Of a stretch of DNA of 64,000 bases, positions 41,623 through 49,384 are shown one piece after another; the first letter of the stretch is position 1, and each line of letters begins with the position of its first letter. The DNA comes from JACDAN01 sp050698015 (GTDB lineage: Bacteria; Actinomycetota; Thermoleophilia; Gaiellales; Gaiellaceae), in NCBI GenBank assembly GCA_050698015.1, contig JBOHAU010000019.1:1-64000 (forward strand). Direction: 5' to 3'. The position numbers were made by a program, and so were the translations under genes. Under the pieces are notes generated by a model that was not told the origin of the DNA, searched no databases, and saw only the letters and a list, made by a program, of their open reading frames with translations.

Positions 41623-42593
41623 GCCGCCGCCTCGCGGTAGACCTCGACGGTGGCTTGCGCGGCCGCCTCCCAGGTATAGGCGCGGACGCGCGCCAGGCCC
41701 GCCGCGCGTAGCTCTTCGCGGCGCCGGTCGGCTTCCTCGATGCCTGCCGCGATCGCCTCCACGTCGAGCGGATCGACCAGGACGGCCGCACCGTTCGCGA
41801 CCTCGGCCGGGGCCCCGGCGACGCTCGTGATCACCGGCGTCCCGCAGGCCATGGCCTCCAGAACCGGGAGCCCGAAGCCCTCGTAGAGCGACGTGTAGAC
41901 CAGGCACGTGGCGCCGCGATAGAGCTCCGCGAGCCGTTCGTCGTCGACTAAGCCGAGCGACTCGACCTCCACGCCGCCCCAGCCGGGCGCGCCGGCGACC
42001 CGCAGCTCGAGCCCGGCCCTTTGCGCCGCGGCGGCGGCGCGCTGGAGGTTCTTGCGCGGCTCGAGCGTGCCGACGGCGAGCGCGTAGTCCCCAGCGGCCG
42101 CGGGCCCCTCCGGCGTGAAGGGCGCCTCGACGCCGTGCGGGATCACGCGGACGCGCTCCTGCTCGAGCGCGAGCAGCTCGATCGCCTCGCGCGCGGTGAA
42201 CTCCGACACCGCGATCACGCGGGCTGCGCCACGCGCCAGCCGCGGAAGCACGACCCGGCTGTACGTCCTCGTCCAGCGGTTGAACGTCTCCGGGTGGCGC
42301 AGGATGGCGAGGTCGTGCACGGTCAGGACGAGCGGCACGGACGAGCGCAGCGGGCCCCGGTGCGCGGGGCAGTGGAGGACGTCGACCCCTTCTCGGCGAG
42401 CCCGGCGTGGGAGCGCGCCCAGATACCAGACGGTGTCGCGAACGATCTTGCGGGCGCGCGAGGAGCCGGGCATCGCGTACCGGCGTATATCCACACCTTC
42501 GAGCGCTCCCAGCAGCTTGCGGAGGTACCGCGCAGTCCCGGCCGCCGTCAGCTCGAGCGGTGAAGTGTCGATTCCAACCTTGAGGTCGCGCAT
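41619..42593 (-). CDS. Glycosyltransferase family 4 (324 aa), first gene of the 42593-36378 operon
   Basis: GT-B transferase with VGIDTSPLELTAAGTARYLR at the N-terminus, TVHDLAILRHPETF, LAVGTLEPRKNLQRA and SLYEGFGLPVLEAMACG. The ATG at 42593 is the natural start; an in-frame extension to 42698 would run into hemE. Only 13 bases separate it from the hemE start on the other strand, and the hemE -10-like element touches this ATG. The operon it heads has seven tightly packed genes: three GTs, a methyltransferase, a GT2, an epimerase and an aminotransferase. Confidence 0.9.
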   Translation of the reverse strand: MRDLKVGIDTSPLELTAAGTARYLRKLLGALEGVDIRRYAMPGSSRARKIVRDTVWYLGALPRRARREGVDVLHCPAHRGPLRSSVPLVLTVHDLAILRHPETFNRWTRTYSRVVLPRLARGAARVIAVSEFTAREAIELLALEQERVRVIPHGVEAPFTPEGPAAAGDYALAVGTLEPRKNLQRAAAAAQRAGLELRVAGAPGWGGVEVESLGLVDDERLAELYRGATCLVYTSLYEGFGLPVLEAMACGTPVITSVAGAPAEVANGAAVLVDPLDVEAIAAGIEEADRRREELRAAGLARVRAYTWEAAAQATVEVYREAAA

Positions 42594-42598
42594 AGACT
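42593..42598 (+). promoter_or_regulatory. Candidate -10 element, TAGACT, of hemE
   Basis: TAGACT lies 8 bases before the GTG start of hemE at 42607. Upstream sequence is coding for the divergent GT4 gene, so hemE would be transcribed without a leader. No -35 recognised. Confidence 0.45.
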
Positions 42599-42606
42599 GG
42601 CCCGCC

Positions 42607-43653
42607 GTGTCTTCTACACGCTCGACCACGGAGGTGCGGCCGCTGCTCGTCCGCGCCGCTCGGCGTGAGCCGACGACCCGCACGCCGGTGTGGTTCATGC
42701 GCCAGGCGGGTCGGACGCTCCCAGGCTACCGGGAGATCAGGAAGCGCTTCTCGCTCTTCGAGGTCTGCCGGCAGCCGGAACTGTGCGCGCAGGTGACGCT
42801 GGAGCCCGTCGAGGCGCACGGCGTCGACGCCGCGGTGATGTTCGCGGACATCGTGCTCCCCGTCCTCGGAATGGGGATCGACGTCGAGCTGGTCGAAGGC
42901 ATCGGCCCCGTGGTTGCCGCGCCGATCGAGTCGCTTGTGGACGTGCGGCGGCTGAGCGTGCCCAACCCCGAAGAGTCCGTCCCCTTCGTGCTCGAGGCCG
43001 TGCGTCTGGTGCGGGACGCCCTCGCCGACGAGAAGGCGCTGATCGGCTTCTGCGGCGGCCCGTTCACCGTCGCCGGCTACCTGATCGAAGGGCGGCCGAC
43101 CCGCGAGTTCGCCAAGACGAAGCGCTGCATGTACGGCTCTCCGCAGGTCTGGCACGAGCTGATGGAGCGGCTGAGCGAGACGTTCCTCCGCTACGTGCGC
43201 GCCAAGGTCGAAGCCGGAGCCGACGCGATCCAGGTCTTCGACAGCTGGGTCGGCGCGCTCTCGACTGAGGACTACGAGGAGTTCGTTGCGCCGTACTCGG
43301 AGCGGATCCTCGGCGGCGTGACAGCGCCGACGATCCACTTCGGCACCGGCACCGCGCACCTACTGGAGGCGATGGCCGCGGCGGGCGGCGACGTGATCGG
43401 GCTCGACTGGCGCCTGCCGCTCGACCGGGCTTGGGGACGGGTCGGCTATGACCGCGGCGTCCAGGGCAACCTCGATCCGGCGCTCCTGCTCGGAGCGTGG
43501 GAGCGCGTCGAGGCGGGCGTCGACTCGATCCTCGAGGCGGCCGGAGGACGGCCCGGGCACATCTTCAACCTCGGGCACGGCGTGCTGCCGGACACCGACC
43601 CCGCCGTGCTGCGGCGCGTCCGCGAGCTCGTGCACGAGCGCTCGGCCGCTTGA
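42607..43653 (+). CDS. hemE: Uroporphyrinogen III decarboxylase
   Basis: Converts uroporphyrinogen III to coproporphyrinogen III in haem synthesis. The 348-residue TIM barrel is of normal length. The active-site signature TPVWFMRQAGRTLPGYR near residue 20 carries the propionate-binding arginines, followed by DAAVMFADIVLP (catalytic Asp), GFCGGPFTVAGYLIEG, QVFDSWVGAL and the C-terminal FNLGHGVLPDT. The GTG at 42607 gives the usual short N-terminus. It overlaps hemH by 4 bases (TTGA). Confidence 0.97.
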   Translation: MSSTRSTTEVRPLLVRAARREPTTRTPVWFMRQAGRTLPGYREIRKRFSLFEVCRQPELCAQVTLEPVEAHGVDAAVMFADIVLPVLGMGIDVELVEGIGPVVAAPIESLVDVRRLSVPNPEESVPFVLEAVRLVRDALADEKALIGFCGGPFTVAGYLIEGRPTREFAKTKRCMYGSPQVWHELMERLSETFLRYVRAKVEAGADAIQVFDSWVGALSTEDYEEFVAPYSERILGGVTAPTIHFGTGTAHLLEAMAAAGGDVIGLDWRLPLDRAWGRVGYDRGVQGNLDPALLLGAWERVEAGVDSILEAAGGRPGHIFNLGHGVLPDTDPAVLRRVRELVHERSAA

Positions 43654-44525
43654 ACGGCGCAGTCGTCCTCATGGCCTACGGCTCGCCCAGCCGGATCGAG
43701 GACATCCGTCCCTACCTCGAGGACATCCGCGAGGGCCGTCCGGTCTCCGACGCGGCGGTCGAGGAGCTGACGGAGCGCTACCGCCGGATCGGCGGCCGCT
43801 CCCCGCTGGACGACGTCACCGAGCGCCAGCGCGCAGCGCTCGAGGGCGAGCTCGGCATGCCCGTCTATGTCGGGATGAAGCACTGGCGCCCCCGGATCGC
43901 CGAGGCCGTGCAAGCCGCGCTCGATGCCGGCGCCGAGCTCCTCGTCGGGATCGTCCTTGCGCCCCACTACTCCGCGCTGTCGATCGCCGGCTACCGCAAG
44001 CGGCTCGAGCAAGCCGTGGACGGCCGCGTCGAGGTGCGCTTCGTCGAGAGCTGGCACGACCACGAGCCGTTCATCGGGGTACTCGCCGACCGTGTCCGGG
44101 GTGCCGATGCCCACGTGGTCTTCACCGCGCACTCGCTGCCGGAGCGGATCCTCGCGATGGGCGACCCGTACAAGGACCAGCTGCTCGAGACATCCCGACT
44201 GACGGCGGATCGGGCCGGCATCGAGAGCTGGTCATTCGCGTTTCAGAGCGCGAGCGCAACGGGCGAGCCCTGGCTGGGCCCGGACATCCTCGAAGAGCTG
44301 GACGCCCTGCACGCGCGCGGCGTCCGCAAGGTTCTCGTCGCTCCCGTCGGGTTCGTCTCCGACCATCTGGAGATCCTCTGGGACCTCGACGTGGAGGCGC
44401 GCGAGCGCGCCGGGGAGCTCGGGCTCGAGCTCGACCGGATCGAGTCGCTCAACGACGACCCGGCGTTCGTCGCCGCGCTCGCCGGGCTGGTGCGACAGAC
44501 CCTTCGGGTACGGTCGGCGGCGTGA
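43650..44525 (+). CDS. hemH: Ferrochelatase (probably coproporphyrin-type)
   Basis: Inserts Fe2+ into a porphyrin. The 291-residue protein has AVVLMAYGSPSRIEDIRPYL at the N-terminus, MKHWRPRIAEAV, the conserved histidine in LAPHYSALSIAGYR, FTAHSLPERI, and VLVAPVGFVSDHLEILWDLD with the second metal-site region. The TTG start at 43650 overlaps the hemE stop. Actinobacteria generally use the coproporphyrin-dependent route, where this enzyme (CpfC) acts before decarboxylation; that assignment is inferred from lineage. The expected oxidase gene is not next to it. Confidence 0.95.
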   Translation: MNGAVVLMAYGSPSRIEDIRPYLEDIREGRPVSDAAVEELTERYRRIGGRSPLDDVTERQRAALEGELGMPVYVGMKHWRPRIAEAVQAALDAGAELLVGIVLAPHYSALSIAGYRKRLEQAVDGRVEVRFVESWHDHEPFIGVLADRVRGADAHVVFTAHSLPERILAMGDPYKDQLLETSRLTADRAGIESWSFAFQSASATGEPWLGPDILEELDALHARGVRKVLVAPVGFVSDHLEILWDLDVEARERAGELGLELDRIESLNDDPAFVAALAGLVRQTLRVRSAA

Positions 44526-44794
44526 CGACTCGAAGCTGCCCTGACTGGCCCCGGCTGCTCGAGATCGCGCCGGATCTCCACTTCAAGCACTACATGGCCG
44601 GTGAGGCGCAGCTGCCGGCCGAAGCGCTGGCGAGTCTCCCCGGAGTCGCGCTCGACTCGGCCGAGCTTTGCGCGGATCTCGACCACAACGTCTTCAACCC
44701 GGAGCACACCGACGAGCGGATCGCGGAGGCGCTGCGTGCGACGCACTGGTTCGACCTCCGCGAGTGGATCACGTCCGGTCCGGGCGCGGCCTAA
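44522..44794 (+). CDS. Small conserved-looking hypothetical protein downstream of hemH (90 aa)
   Basis: The GTG at 44522 overlaps the hemH stop (GTGA), so it is translationally coupled. The sequence is acidic, with aromatic-rich LHFKHYMAGEAQLP and THWFDLREWITSGPG segments, two cysteines (6 and 50) and no signal peptide or membrane helix. I do not recognise the family. The coupling to hemH hints at a haem-related or housekeeping role; this is speculation. Confidence 0.7.
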   Translation: MTTRSCPDWPRLLEIAPDLHFKHYMAGEAQLPAEALASLPGVALDSAELCADLDHNVFNPEHTDERIAEALRATHWFDLREWITSGPGAA

Positions 44795-44912
44795 GGGCCC
44801 AAGGGGTCAGACCCCCTTGAGGGACCTTGAGGGTTGGACACACTTCCGTGACGAAAGCTCAACCACCCTCAACGGGGTCTGACCCCGTTGAGGCGAGTTG
44901 AGGGTTGGGCCC
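44795..44912. repeat. Palindromic intergenic element between convergent genes
   Basis: Outer arms GGGCCCAA (44795-44802) and TTGGGCCC (44905-44912) are perfect inverted repeats. Inside are two copies, in opposite orientation, of the self-complementary core GGGGTCAGACCCC (44803-44815 and 44876-44888), each followed or preceded by TTGAGGG-like repeats. It occupies the whole gap between the hemH-linked ORF and the convergent polX gene. It could be a dispersed REP-like element and/or a bidirectional terminator. No coding capacity seen. Confidence 0.75.
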
Positions 44913-44926
44913 GCGGCGTAACCTGA

Positions 44927-46576
44927 TCAACGCTTCCCCGGCTTCTTCGAGCGAATCAGGTCTGCCAGAGAGCGGGTATTGACGACGTCGGCCGCCGTCG
45001 CCCACCCCCGCCTCGCCGTCCCCAGGGCGAGGACGATGTTGCCGAGCCCCCTCGTCGAGTGAGCATCCGTCGACACGACAATGGGAACGCCCGCCACGAT
45101 CGCCAGGCGGATGTGCTCGTCCTTCAGGTCGAGTCGGTCCGGGAGGCCATTCGTCTCCAGGGCCGTACCGGTCTCCGCGCACGCCTCGAACAGGCGCTCC
45201 AGGTCGACGGCGTTGGGCGGCCGCCGGTCGATCAGCCGGCCGGTGGGATGGCTGATCGCCGACACATGCGGGTTGTGAACGGCGGCAAGGGTTCGCGCGG
45301 TGAGCTGCTCCTTCGTCCCCCGCTGTCCGGCATGGACGCTCCCCATCACCCAGTCCAGCTCGGCGAGGACGGCGTCGGGTAGATCGAGGGCTCCGTCGCC
45401 TCGGATATCGCACTCGATGCCGCGGAGGATCCGGAACGGCGCGAGCACCTCGTTCGCCGCTGCGATCTCCTCGCCCTGTCGGCGGACGTCGTCGGGCGTG
45501 AGCCCGGGGACGACTGTCACGGAGACGGTGTGATCGCAGATCGCGAGGTACTCGTAACCGAGCTCCATCGCAGCGCGGCCCATCTCCTCGACCGTCCCGC
45601 GACCGTCCGACCAGGTCGTGTGGCAGTGGAGGTCGCCGCGGAGGTCGGAGCGCTCGACCAGCTGCGGCGGCTCCCCGCGGAACGCCTGCTCCCGGAGCTC
45701 CGGCGGGCACCAGGGAATCCCGAGCCGCTCGTAGACCGCCTCCTCTGACGCACTCTCGGGAAGCGGCTCCAGCGCCTCGACGTAGGCCGGCGCGCCGGTG
45801 GCGCGGATCAGGCTGGTGCCTGCCGTCTCCGGCAGTGGGACGAAGAGCTCGACCGCGACGCCTTCGACCGTCACGCCCACCACGCGCCGTTCCTCCCGCT
45901 CGACCAGCGCGACGATCTGGGGCAGCGCCTCGAAGCGCCCGATCGTCGGTCCGGGATCAGGCGCCGCGACGACGACCGCGAGGTGCTCGCAGCGGTCCCG
46001 GAAGCGGCGCGGATCTCCGGCCGGCTCCCCGCCGACCCCGGCCGCGACCTCGTGCGTCAGCGCCAGAGCTCGGTTCAGCAGCAGCGCCCGGGCCGGCCTG
46101 GTCGTCTCGGGCTCCCGGGCGAGCGCGGCACGCAGCTTTGCCTCCGTCTTCGGGCCGATGCCAGGCACCTCGCTGAGCCGTCCCGCCTCGGCCGCTTCGC
46201 GTAGCTCGTCCAGCGTGCGCACCCCGAGCGCCTCACCGATCTCGACCGAGCGCTTCGCGGAGAGGCCGAGCATGCGGCCGACGCCGACGAGGTCCGGCGA
46301 GATCCGCGCTTCCAGCTCGCGCAGTTCCTGGAGGTCACCCGTCTCGACGAGCTCGCGCAACCGCGCTTCGATCGACGGCCCGACGCCGCGGAGGTCGCGA
46401 ATCCGGCCCGAGTGGACGAGATCGGCTACGGGCACCGGTGACTCGCGGATCAGGTCCGCAGCCCGCCGGTAGGCGCGAACGCTGTACGTGTTCGCGCCCG
46501 CCAGCTCGAGGAGCGTCGCGAACGCCTCGAGCTTGGCGGCGTATTCGGCGTTGTCCGGGTCGCGAGCCGAGGTCAC
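44927..46576 (-). CDS. polX: PolX/PHP family protein with degenerate polymerase centre (549 aa)
   Basis: Bacterial PolX layout: N-terminal helix-hairpin-helix repeats (DLRGVGPSIEARLRELV, EVPGIGPKTEAKLRAAL), a nucleotidyltransferase-like palm (about 165-300), and a C-terminal PHP phosphoesterase from about 314. PHP metal ligands look intact: HCHTTWSD, AICDHT, GIECDI, GSVHAG, ISHPTG, STDAHS. In the palm the usual GD[IL]D-type acidic pair is absent (CEHLAVVVAAPD) and the third acidic site reads VAVELFVP. DNA repair nuclease activity is therefore more likely than polymerase activity. The GTG start at 46576 lies 18 bases from the divergent cofC start. Confidence 0.88.
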   Translation of the reverse strand: MTSARDPDNAEYAAKLEAFATLLELAGANTYSVRAYRRAADLIRESPVPVADLVHSGRIRDLRGVGPSIEARLRELVETGDLQELRELEARISPDLVGVGRMLGLSAKRSVEIGEALGVRTLDELREAAEAGRLSEVPGIGPKTEAKLRAALAREPETTRPARALLLNRALALTHEVAAGVGGEPAGDPRRFRDRCEHLAVVVAAPDPGPTIGRFEALPQIVALVEREERRVVGVTVEGVAVELFVPLPETAGTSLIRATGAPAYVEALEPLPESASEEAVYERLGIPWCPPELREQAFRGEPPQLVERSDLRGDLHCHTTWSDGRGTVEEMGRAAMELGYEYLAICDHTVSVTVVPGLTPDDVRRQGEEIAAANEVLAPFRILRGIECDIRGDGALDLPDAVLAELDWVMGSVHAGQRGTKEQLTARTLAAVHNPHVSAISHPTGRLIDRRPPNAVDLERLFEACAETGTALETNGLPDRLDLKDEHIRLAIVAGVPIVVSTDAHSTRGLGNIVLALGTARRGWATAADVVNTRSLADLIRSKKPGKR

Positions 46577-46581
46577 CGGGG

Positions 46582-46587
46582 TAGTCT
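46582..46587 (+). promoter_or_regulatory. Candidate -10 element, TAGTCT, of the F420 operon
   Basis: TAGTCT lies 7 bases before the GTG of cofC (46595) inside an 18-base divergent gap that leaves no room for a leader with a ribosome-binding site. Leaderless transcription is the simplest reading. Confidence 0.45.
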
Positions 46588-46594
46588 CCCCGCC

Positions 46595-47146
46595 GTGGCC
46601 AGCGTCATCGTTCCGTTTCGCGCGGAATCTGCGAAAAGCCGTCTCGAGCCACTCGACGAAGAGGCTCGCAGCGAGCTCGCGCACCGGATGCTCGCGAACG
46701 TGATCACCGCGGCGACGGTCGTCGGGCCGACGATCCTCGTCACGGAGCCCGATGCGTCCTGCGCGCGCGCCGTCGCTGCCGAGCACGGGGCGACGGTCGT
46801 GGACGATCCCGGCGACGGACAGGGCGCGGCAGTCAGTGCCGGCCTTGCCGGGGTCTCCGAATGGCCGGTGCTGGTCGTCAACGCCGACCTCCCCGACGTC
46901 CAGCCGCGGGACCTCCTCGCCTTGCTCGGGACACTTCCGGCGAACGGGATCGCGATTGCGCCCGCTCGCGACGGGACGACCAATGCCCTCGCCCTTGCGA
47001 AGCCGGGCCTCTTCGAGCCGCTCTACGGGCGGGGCAGCGCCGCCCGCTTCCGGGCGCACGCAAAGGAGCTCGGGGTCGAGGTCGCGGAGCTGAACGCGCC
47101 GGCACTCGCTCGGGACGTGGACACGCTCGCAGCGTTCGTACGGTGA
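46595..47146 (+). CDS. cofC: 2-phospho-L-lactate (or PEP) guanylyltransferase, F420 synthesis
   Basis: 183-residue nucleotidyltransferase that makes the GMP-activated three-carbon unit of coenzyme F420. SVIVPFRAESAKSRLEPL is the N-terminal NTP-binding signature, VVDDPGDGQGAAVSAGL and VLVVNADLPDVQPRDL follow (DxP metal site), then NALALAKPGLF and GSAARFRAHA. In mycobacteria the equivalent (FbiD) uses phosphoenolpyruvate; which substrate is used here is unknown. First gene of the operon, overlapping cofD by 4 bases. Confidence 0.93.
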   Translation: MASVIVPFRAESAKSRLEPLDEEARSELAHRMLANVITAATVVGPTILVTEPDASCARAVAAEHGATVVDDPGDGQGAAVSAGLAGVSEWPVLVVNADLPDVQPRDLLALLGTLPANGIAIAPARDGTTNALALAKPGLFEPLYGRGSAARFRAHAKELGVEVAELNAPALARDVDTLAAFVR

Positions 47147-48063
47147 ACCTCACCGTCCTTAGCGGCGGCGTCGGCGGGGCTCGGTTCGTGCAGGGCCTGC
47201 TCGATGCGGTCGACCCGACCGACGTCACGGTGATCGGAAACGTCGGCGACGACCTCGAGGTCTACGGGCTCCACGTCTCGCCCGACATCGACACCCTGCT
47301 CTATACCCTCGGCGGGCTCGCCGACGAGGATCGTGGCTGGGGGAGGGCCGACGAGACCTGGAACGCCCTGGAGACAGCTGATTCCCTCGGCGCCGAGGCG
47401 TGGTTCCAGCTCGGCGACAAGGATCTCGGCCTTCACCTCGCCCGCGCCGAGGCGCTGGAGCGAGGCGAGCGCCTCTCGGACATCACCCAGCGCTTCGCCC
47501 GGATCCTCGGGATCACCGCCCGGATCCTGCCCGCGACCGATGAACGGCTCCGGACGTGGGTGCAGACCGACGAGGGAGAGCTGCCGTTCCAGGAGTGGTT
47601 CGTCCACCGCCGGCACGAGCCGGAGGTGCTCGGCGTCCGCTTCGAGGGCGCCGAGACCGCACGGCCGGCTCCGGGCGTGCTCGACGCGCTCGCCGAGGCC
47701 GACCTGATCGTCATCGCCCCCAGCAATCCGTTTGTCAGCATCGGACCGGTCCTGGCCGTCCAGGAGATCCGGGAAGCGCTCACCAACCGACGTGTCCCCT
47801 CCGTCGCCGTCAGTCCGCTGATCGGCGGCAAGGCGGTGAAGGGCCCGGCCGACCGGATGCTGAATCGCCTCAAAGGCGGCACGGGCCCGCTCCAAGTAAC
47901 AGACTGTTACAAGGGGCTGATCGACGCGCTGGTCTACGACGAGGCCGACGGCGAGGTGGAGCTGGACGTCCGCCCGATCGTGACGAACACGCTGATGACC
48001 GACGCCGCCGCCCGCCGGCGGCTCGCCGAGGCCGCGTTGGAGGCCGCCGCGGCGCTGCGATGA
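47143..48063 (+). CDS. cofD: 2-phospho-L-lactate transferase (CofD/FbiA)
   Basis: Transfers the activated lactate- or enolpyruvate-phosphate unit to the deazaflavin FO, giving (dehydro-)F420-0. The 306-residue protein shows LTVLSGGVGGARFVQGL at the N-terminus, VIGNVGDDLEVYGLHVSPDIDT, FQLGDKDLGLHL and APSNPFVSIGPVLAV, all hallmark CofD segments. The GTG overlaps the cofC stop and the 3' end overlaps npdG (ATGA). FO synthase genes are not in the window. Confidence 0.96.
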   Translation: MNLTVLSGGVGGARFVQGLLDAVDPTDVTVIGNVGDDLEVYGLHVSPDIDTLLYTLGGLADEDRGWGRADETWNALETADSLGAEAWFQLGDKDLGLHLARAEALERGERLSDITQRFARILGITARILPATDERLRTWVQTDEGELPFQEWFVHRRHEPEVLGVRFEGAETARPAPGVLDALAEADLIVIAPSNPFVSIGPVLAVQEIREALTNRRVPSVAVSPLIGGKAVKGPADRMLNRLKGGTGPLQVTDCYKGLIDALVYDEADGEVELDVRPIVTNTLMTDAAARRRLAEAALEAAAALR

Positions 48064-48680
48064 GGATCGCGATCATCGGCGGCACCGGCGCGTTCGGACG
48101 CGCCCTCGCGGAGGGGGTCCACGCGCTCGGCGAGGAGGTCGTGATCGGCTCGCGCGACCCGTCGCGCGCGGCCGAGATTGCCGCCGTCATCGGCGTCGAG
48201 GGAACGGGCAACGAGAAGTCGGTCGATGGCGCCGACCTGGTGGTGCTCGCCGTGCGCTCGAACGCCGCGCTGGCGACTGCACGCGGCCTCGCGCCGGTGC
48301 TCGGGACGACGCCGCTCCTCTGCGTCGCCAGCGACCTCACGTTCACCGACCGCGGAGTGCTCCCCGGCAGGCAGTCGTACTCGCTCGCGGAGCACGTCGA
48401 CCGTATCGTCGAGGGACCCGTCGCCGCCGGCCTCCAGACATTGTCGGCCGCCCACCTGACATCGACCGAACCGCCGGAGGAAGACGTCCTCGTCTGCGGC
48501 GACGACCCGCGCGCGAAGGATCCCTCGCTGGAGCTCGCCGGCCGCCTCGTCACCGGCCGAGCGATCGACGCCGGTCCCCTGGCGAACGCGCGCGCGCTGG
48601 AGGGGATGACGGCGGTGATCCTCAACGTCAACCGCCGTTACAAGGCGCACGCAGGGATCAGGCTCGTCGGACTCCCGTGA
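48060..48680 (+). CDS. npdG: F420-dependent NADP oxidoreductase-like protein
   Basis: 206 residues with a Rossmann NADP-binding start (MRIAIIGGTGAFGRALAEGV), the NADP-phosphate-binding VIGSRDPSRAAE, VVLAVRSNAALA, and a C-terminal DAGPLANARALEGMTAVILNVN typical of the F420H2:NADP reductase family. It would exchange hydride between F420 and NADP. Its position between cofD and cofE with 4-base overlaps on both sides supports the assignment; a related F420-binding regulatory role cannot be excluded. Confidence 0.92.
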   Translation: MRIAIIGGTGAFGRALAEGVHALGEEVVIGSRDPSRAAEIAAVIGVEGTGNEKSVDGADLVVLAVRSNAALATARGLAPVLGTTPLLCVASDLTFTDRGVLPGRQSYSLAEHVDRIVEGPVAAGLQTLSAAHLTSTEPPEEDVLVCGDDPRAKDPSLELAGRLVTGRAIDAGPLANARALEGMTAVILNVNRRYKAHAGIRLVGLP

Positions 48681-49384
48681 CGATCACGGTTCTCCCCGTC
48701 GAGGGGATCCCGGAGGTGCGGGCTGGAGACGACCTCGCCGAGCTGATCCGCGACGTCGCCGAGCTCGAAGAGGGGGACGTCCTCGTCGTCGCCCAGAAGG
48801 TCGTCTCCAAGGCGGAGGGACGAGTCGTCCGGCTCGAAGAGGTCGAGGCGTCAAACCAGGCCGTAAAGCTCGCCGCCGAACGCGACCCGCGTGAGCTTGA
48901 GGTCGTCCTGCGCGAGGCGGCGCGGATCGTACGCAGCCGCCCGCCGCTCGTGATCGCCGAGACGCGGCACGGGTTCGTGTGCGCGTCGGCCGGGGTCGAC
49001 CATTCGAACGCTCCCGAGCGGGACACGCTCGTCCTGCTCCCCGTCGATCCCGACGCCTCGGCCCGTCGCCTCTCCGAGAGCCTCGGCGTCGCGGTCATCG
49101 TCAGCGACTCCTTCGGCCGGCCGTTCCGGCAGGGAACCACGGACGTCGCGATCGGGGTCGCCGGCCTCGAGGCGCTGCTCGACCTGCGCGGCGTTCGCGA
49201 TTGGACCGGCTATGAGCTCCGCACGACGACGATCGCGGTTGCTGACGAGATCGCCGGCGCCGCAGAGCTCGTCATGGGCAAGACGGCCGGCATCCCCGCG
49301 GCGATCGTCCGTGGCCTCGATGTCGGCGGCGACGGCAGCGGCCGCGACCTCGTCATGCCCGCCGACCGCGACCTGTTTCGATGA
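48677..49384 (+). CDS. cofE: Coenzyme F420-0:L-glutamate ligase, single-domain CofE
   Basis: Adds L-glutamates to F420-0. The 235 residues carry LEEGDVLVVAQKVVSKAEGR near residue 30, ARIVRSRPPLVIAETRHGFVCASAGVD, IVSDSFGRPFRQGTTDVAIG and DEIAGAAELVMGK, covering the CofE fold and its GTP/metal sites. The nitroreductase-like C-terminal domain of mycobacterial FbiB is missing, so the reduction of dehydro-F420-0, if needed, must be done by another protein. It overlaps both neighbours by 4 bases. Confidence 0.95.
   Translation: MTITVLPVEGIPEVRAGDDLAELIRDVAELEEGDVLVVAQKVVSKAEGRVVRLEEVEASNQAVKLAAERDPRELEVVLREAARIVRSRPPLVIAETRHGFVCASAGVDHSNAPERDTLVLLPVDPDASARRLSESLGVAVIVSDSFGRPFRQGTTDVAIGVAGLEALLDLRGVRDWTGYELRTTTIAVADEIAGAAELVMGKTAGIPAAIVRGLDVGGDGSGRDLVMPADRDLFR

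Noticed and set aside
40618..43359. A 913-codon open frame on the minus strand covering hemE and the GT4 gene at 40618
   Set aside because: Only the last 334 residues look like a protein. The rest is antisense to hemE and reflects the scarcity of stop codons in GC-rich DNA.
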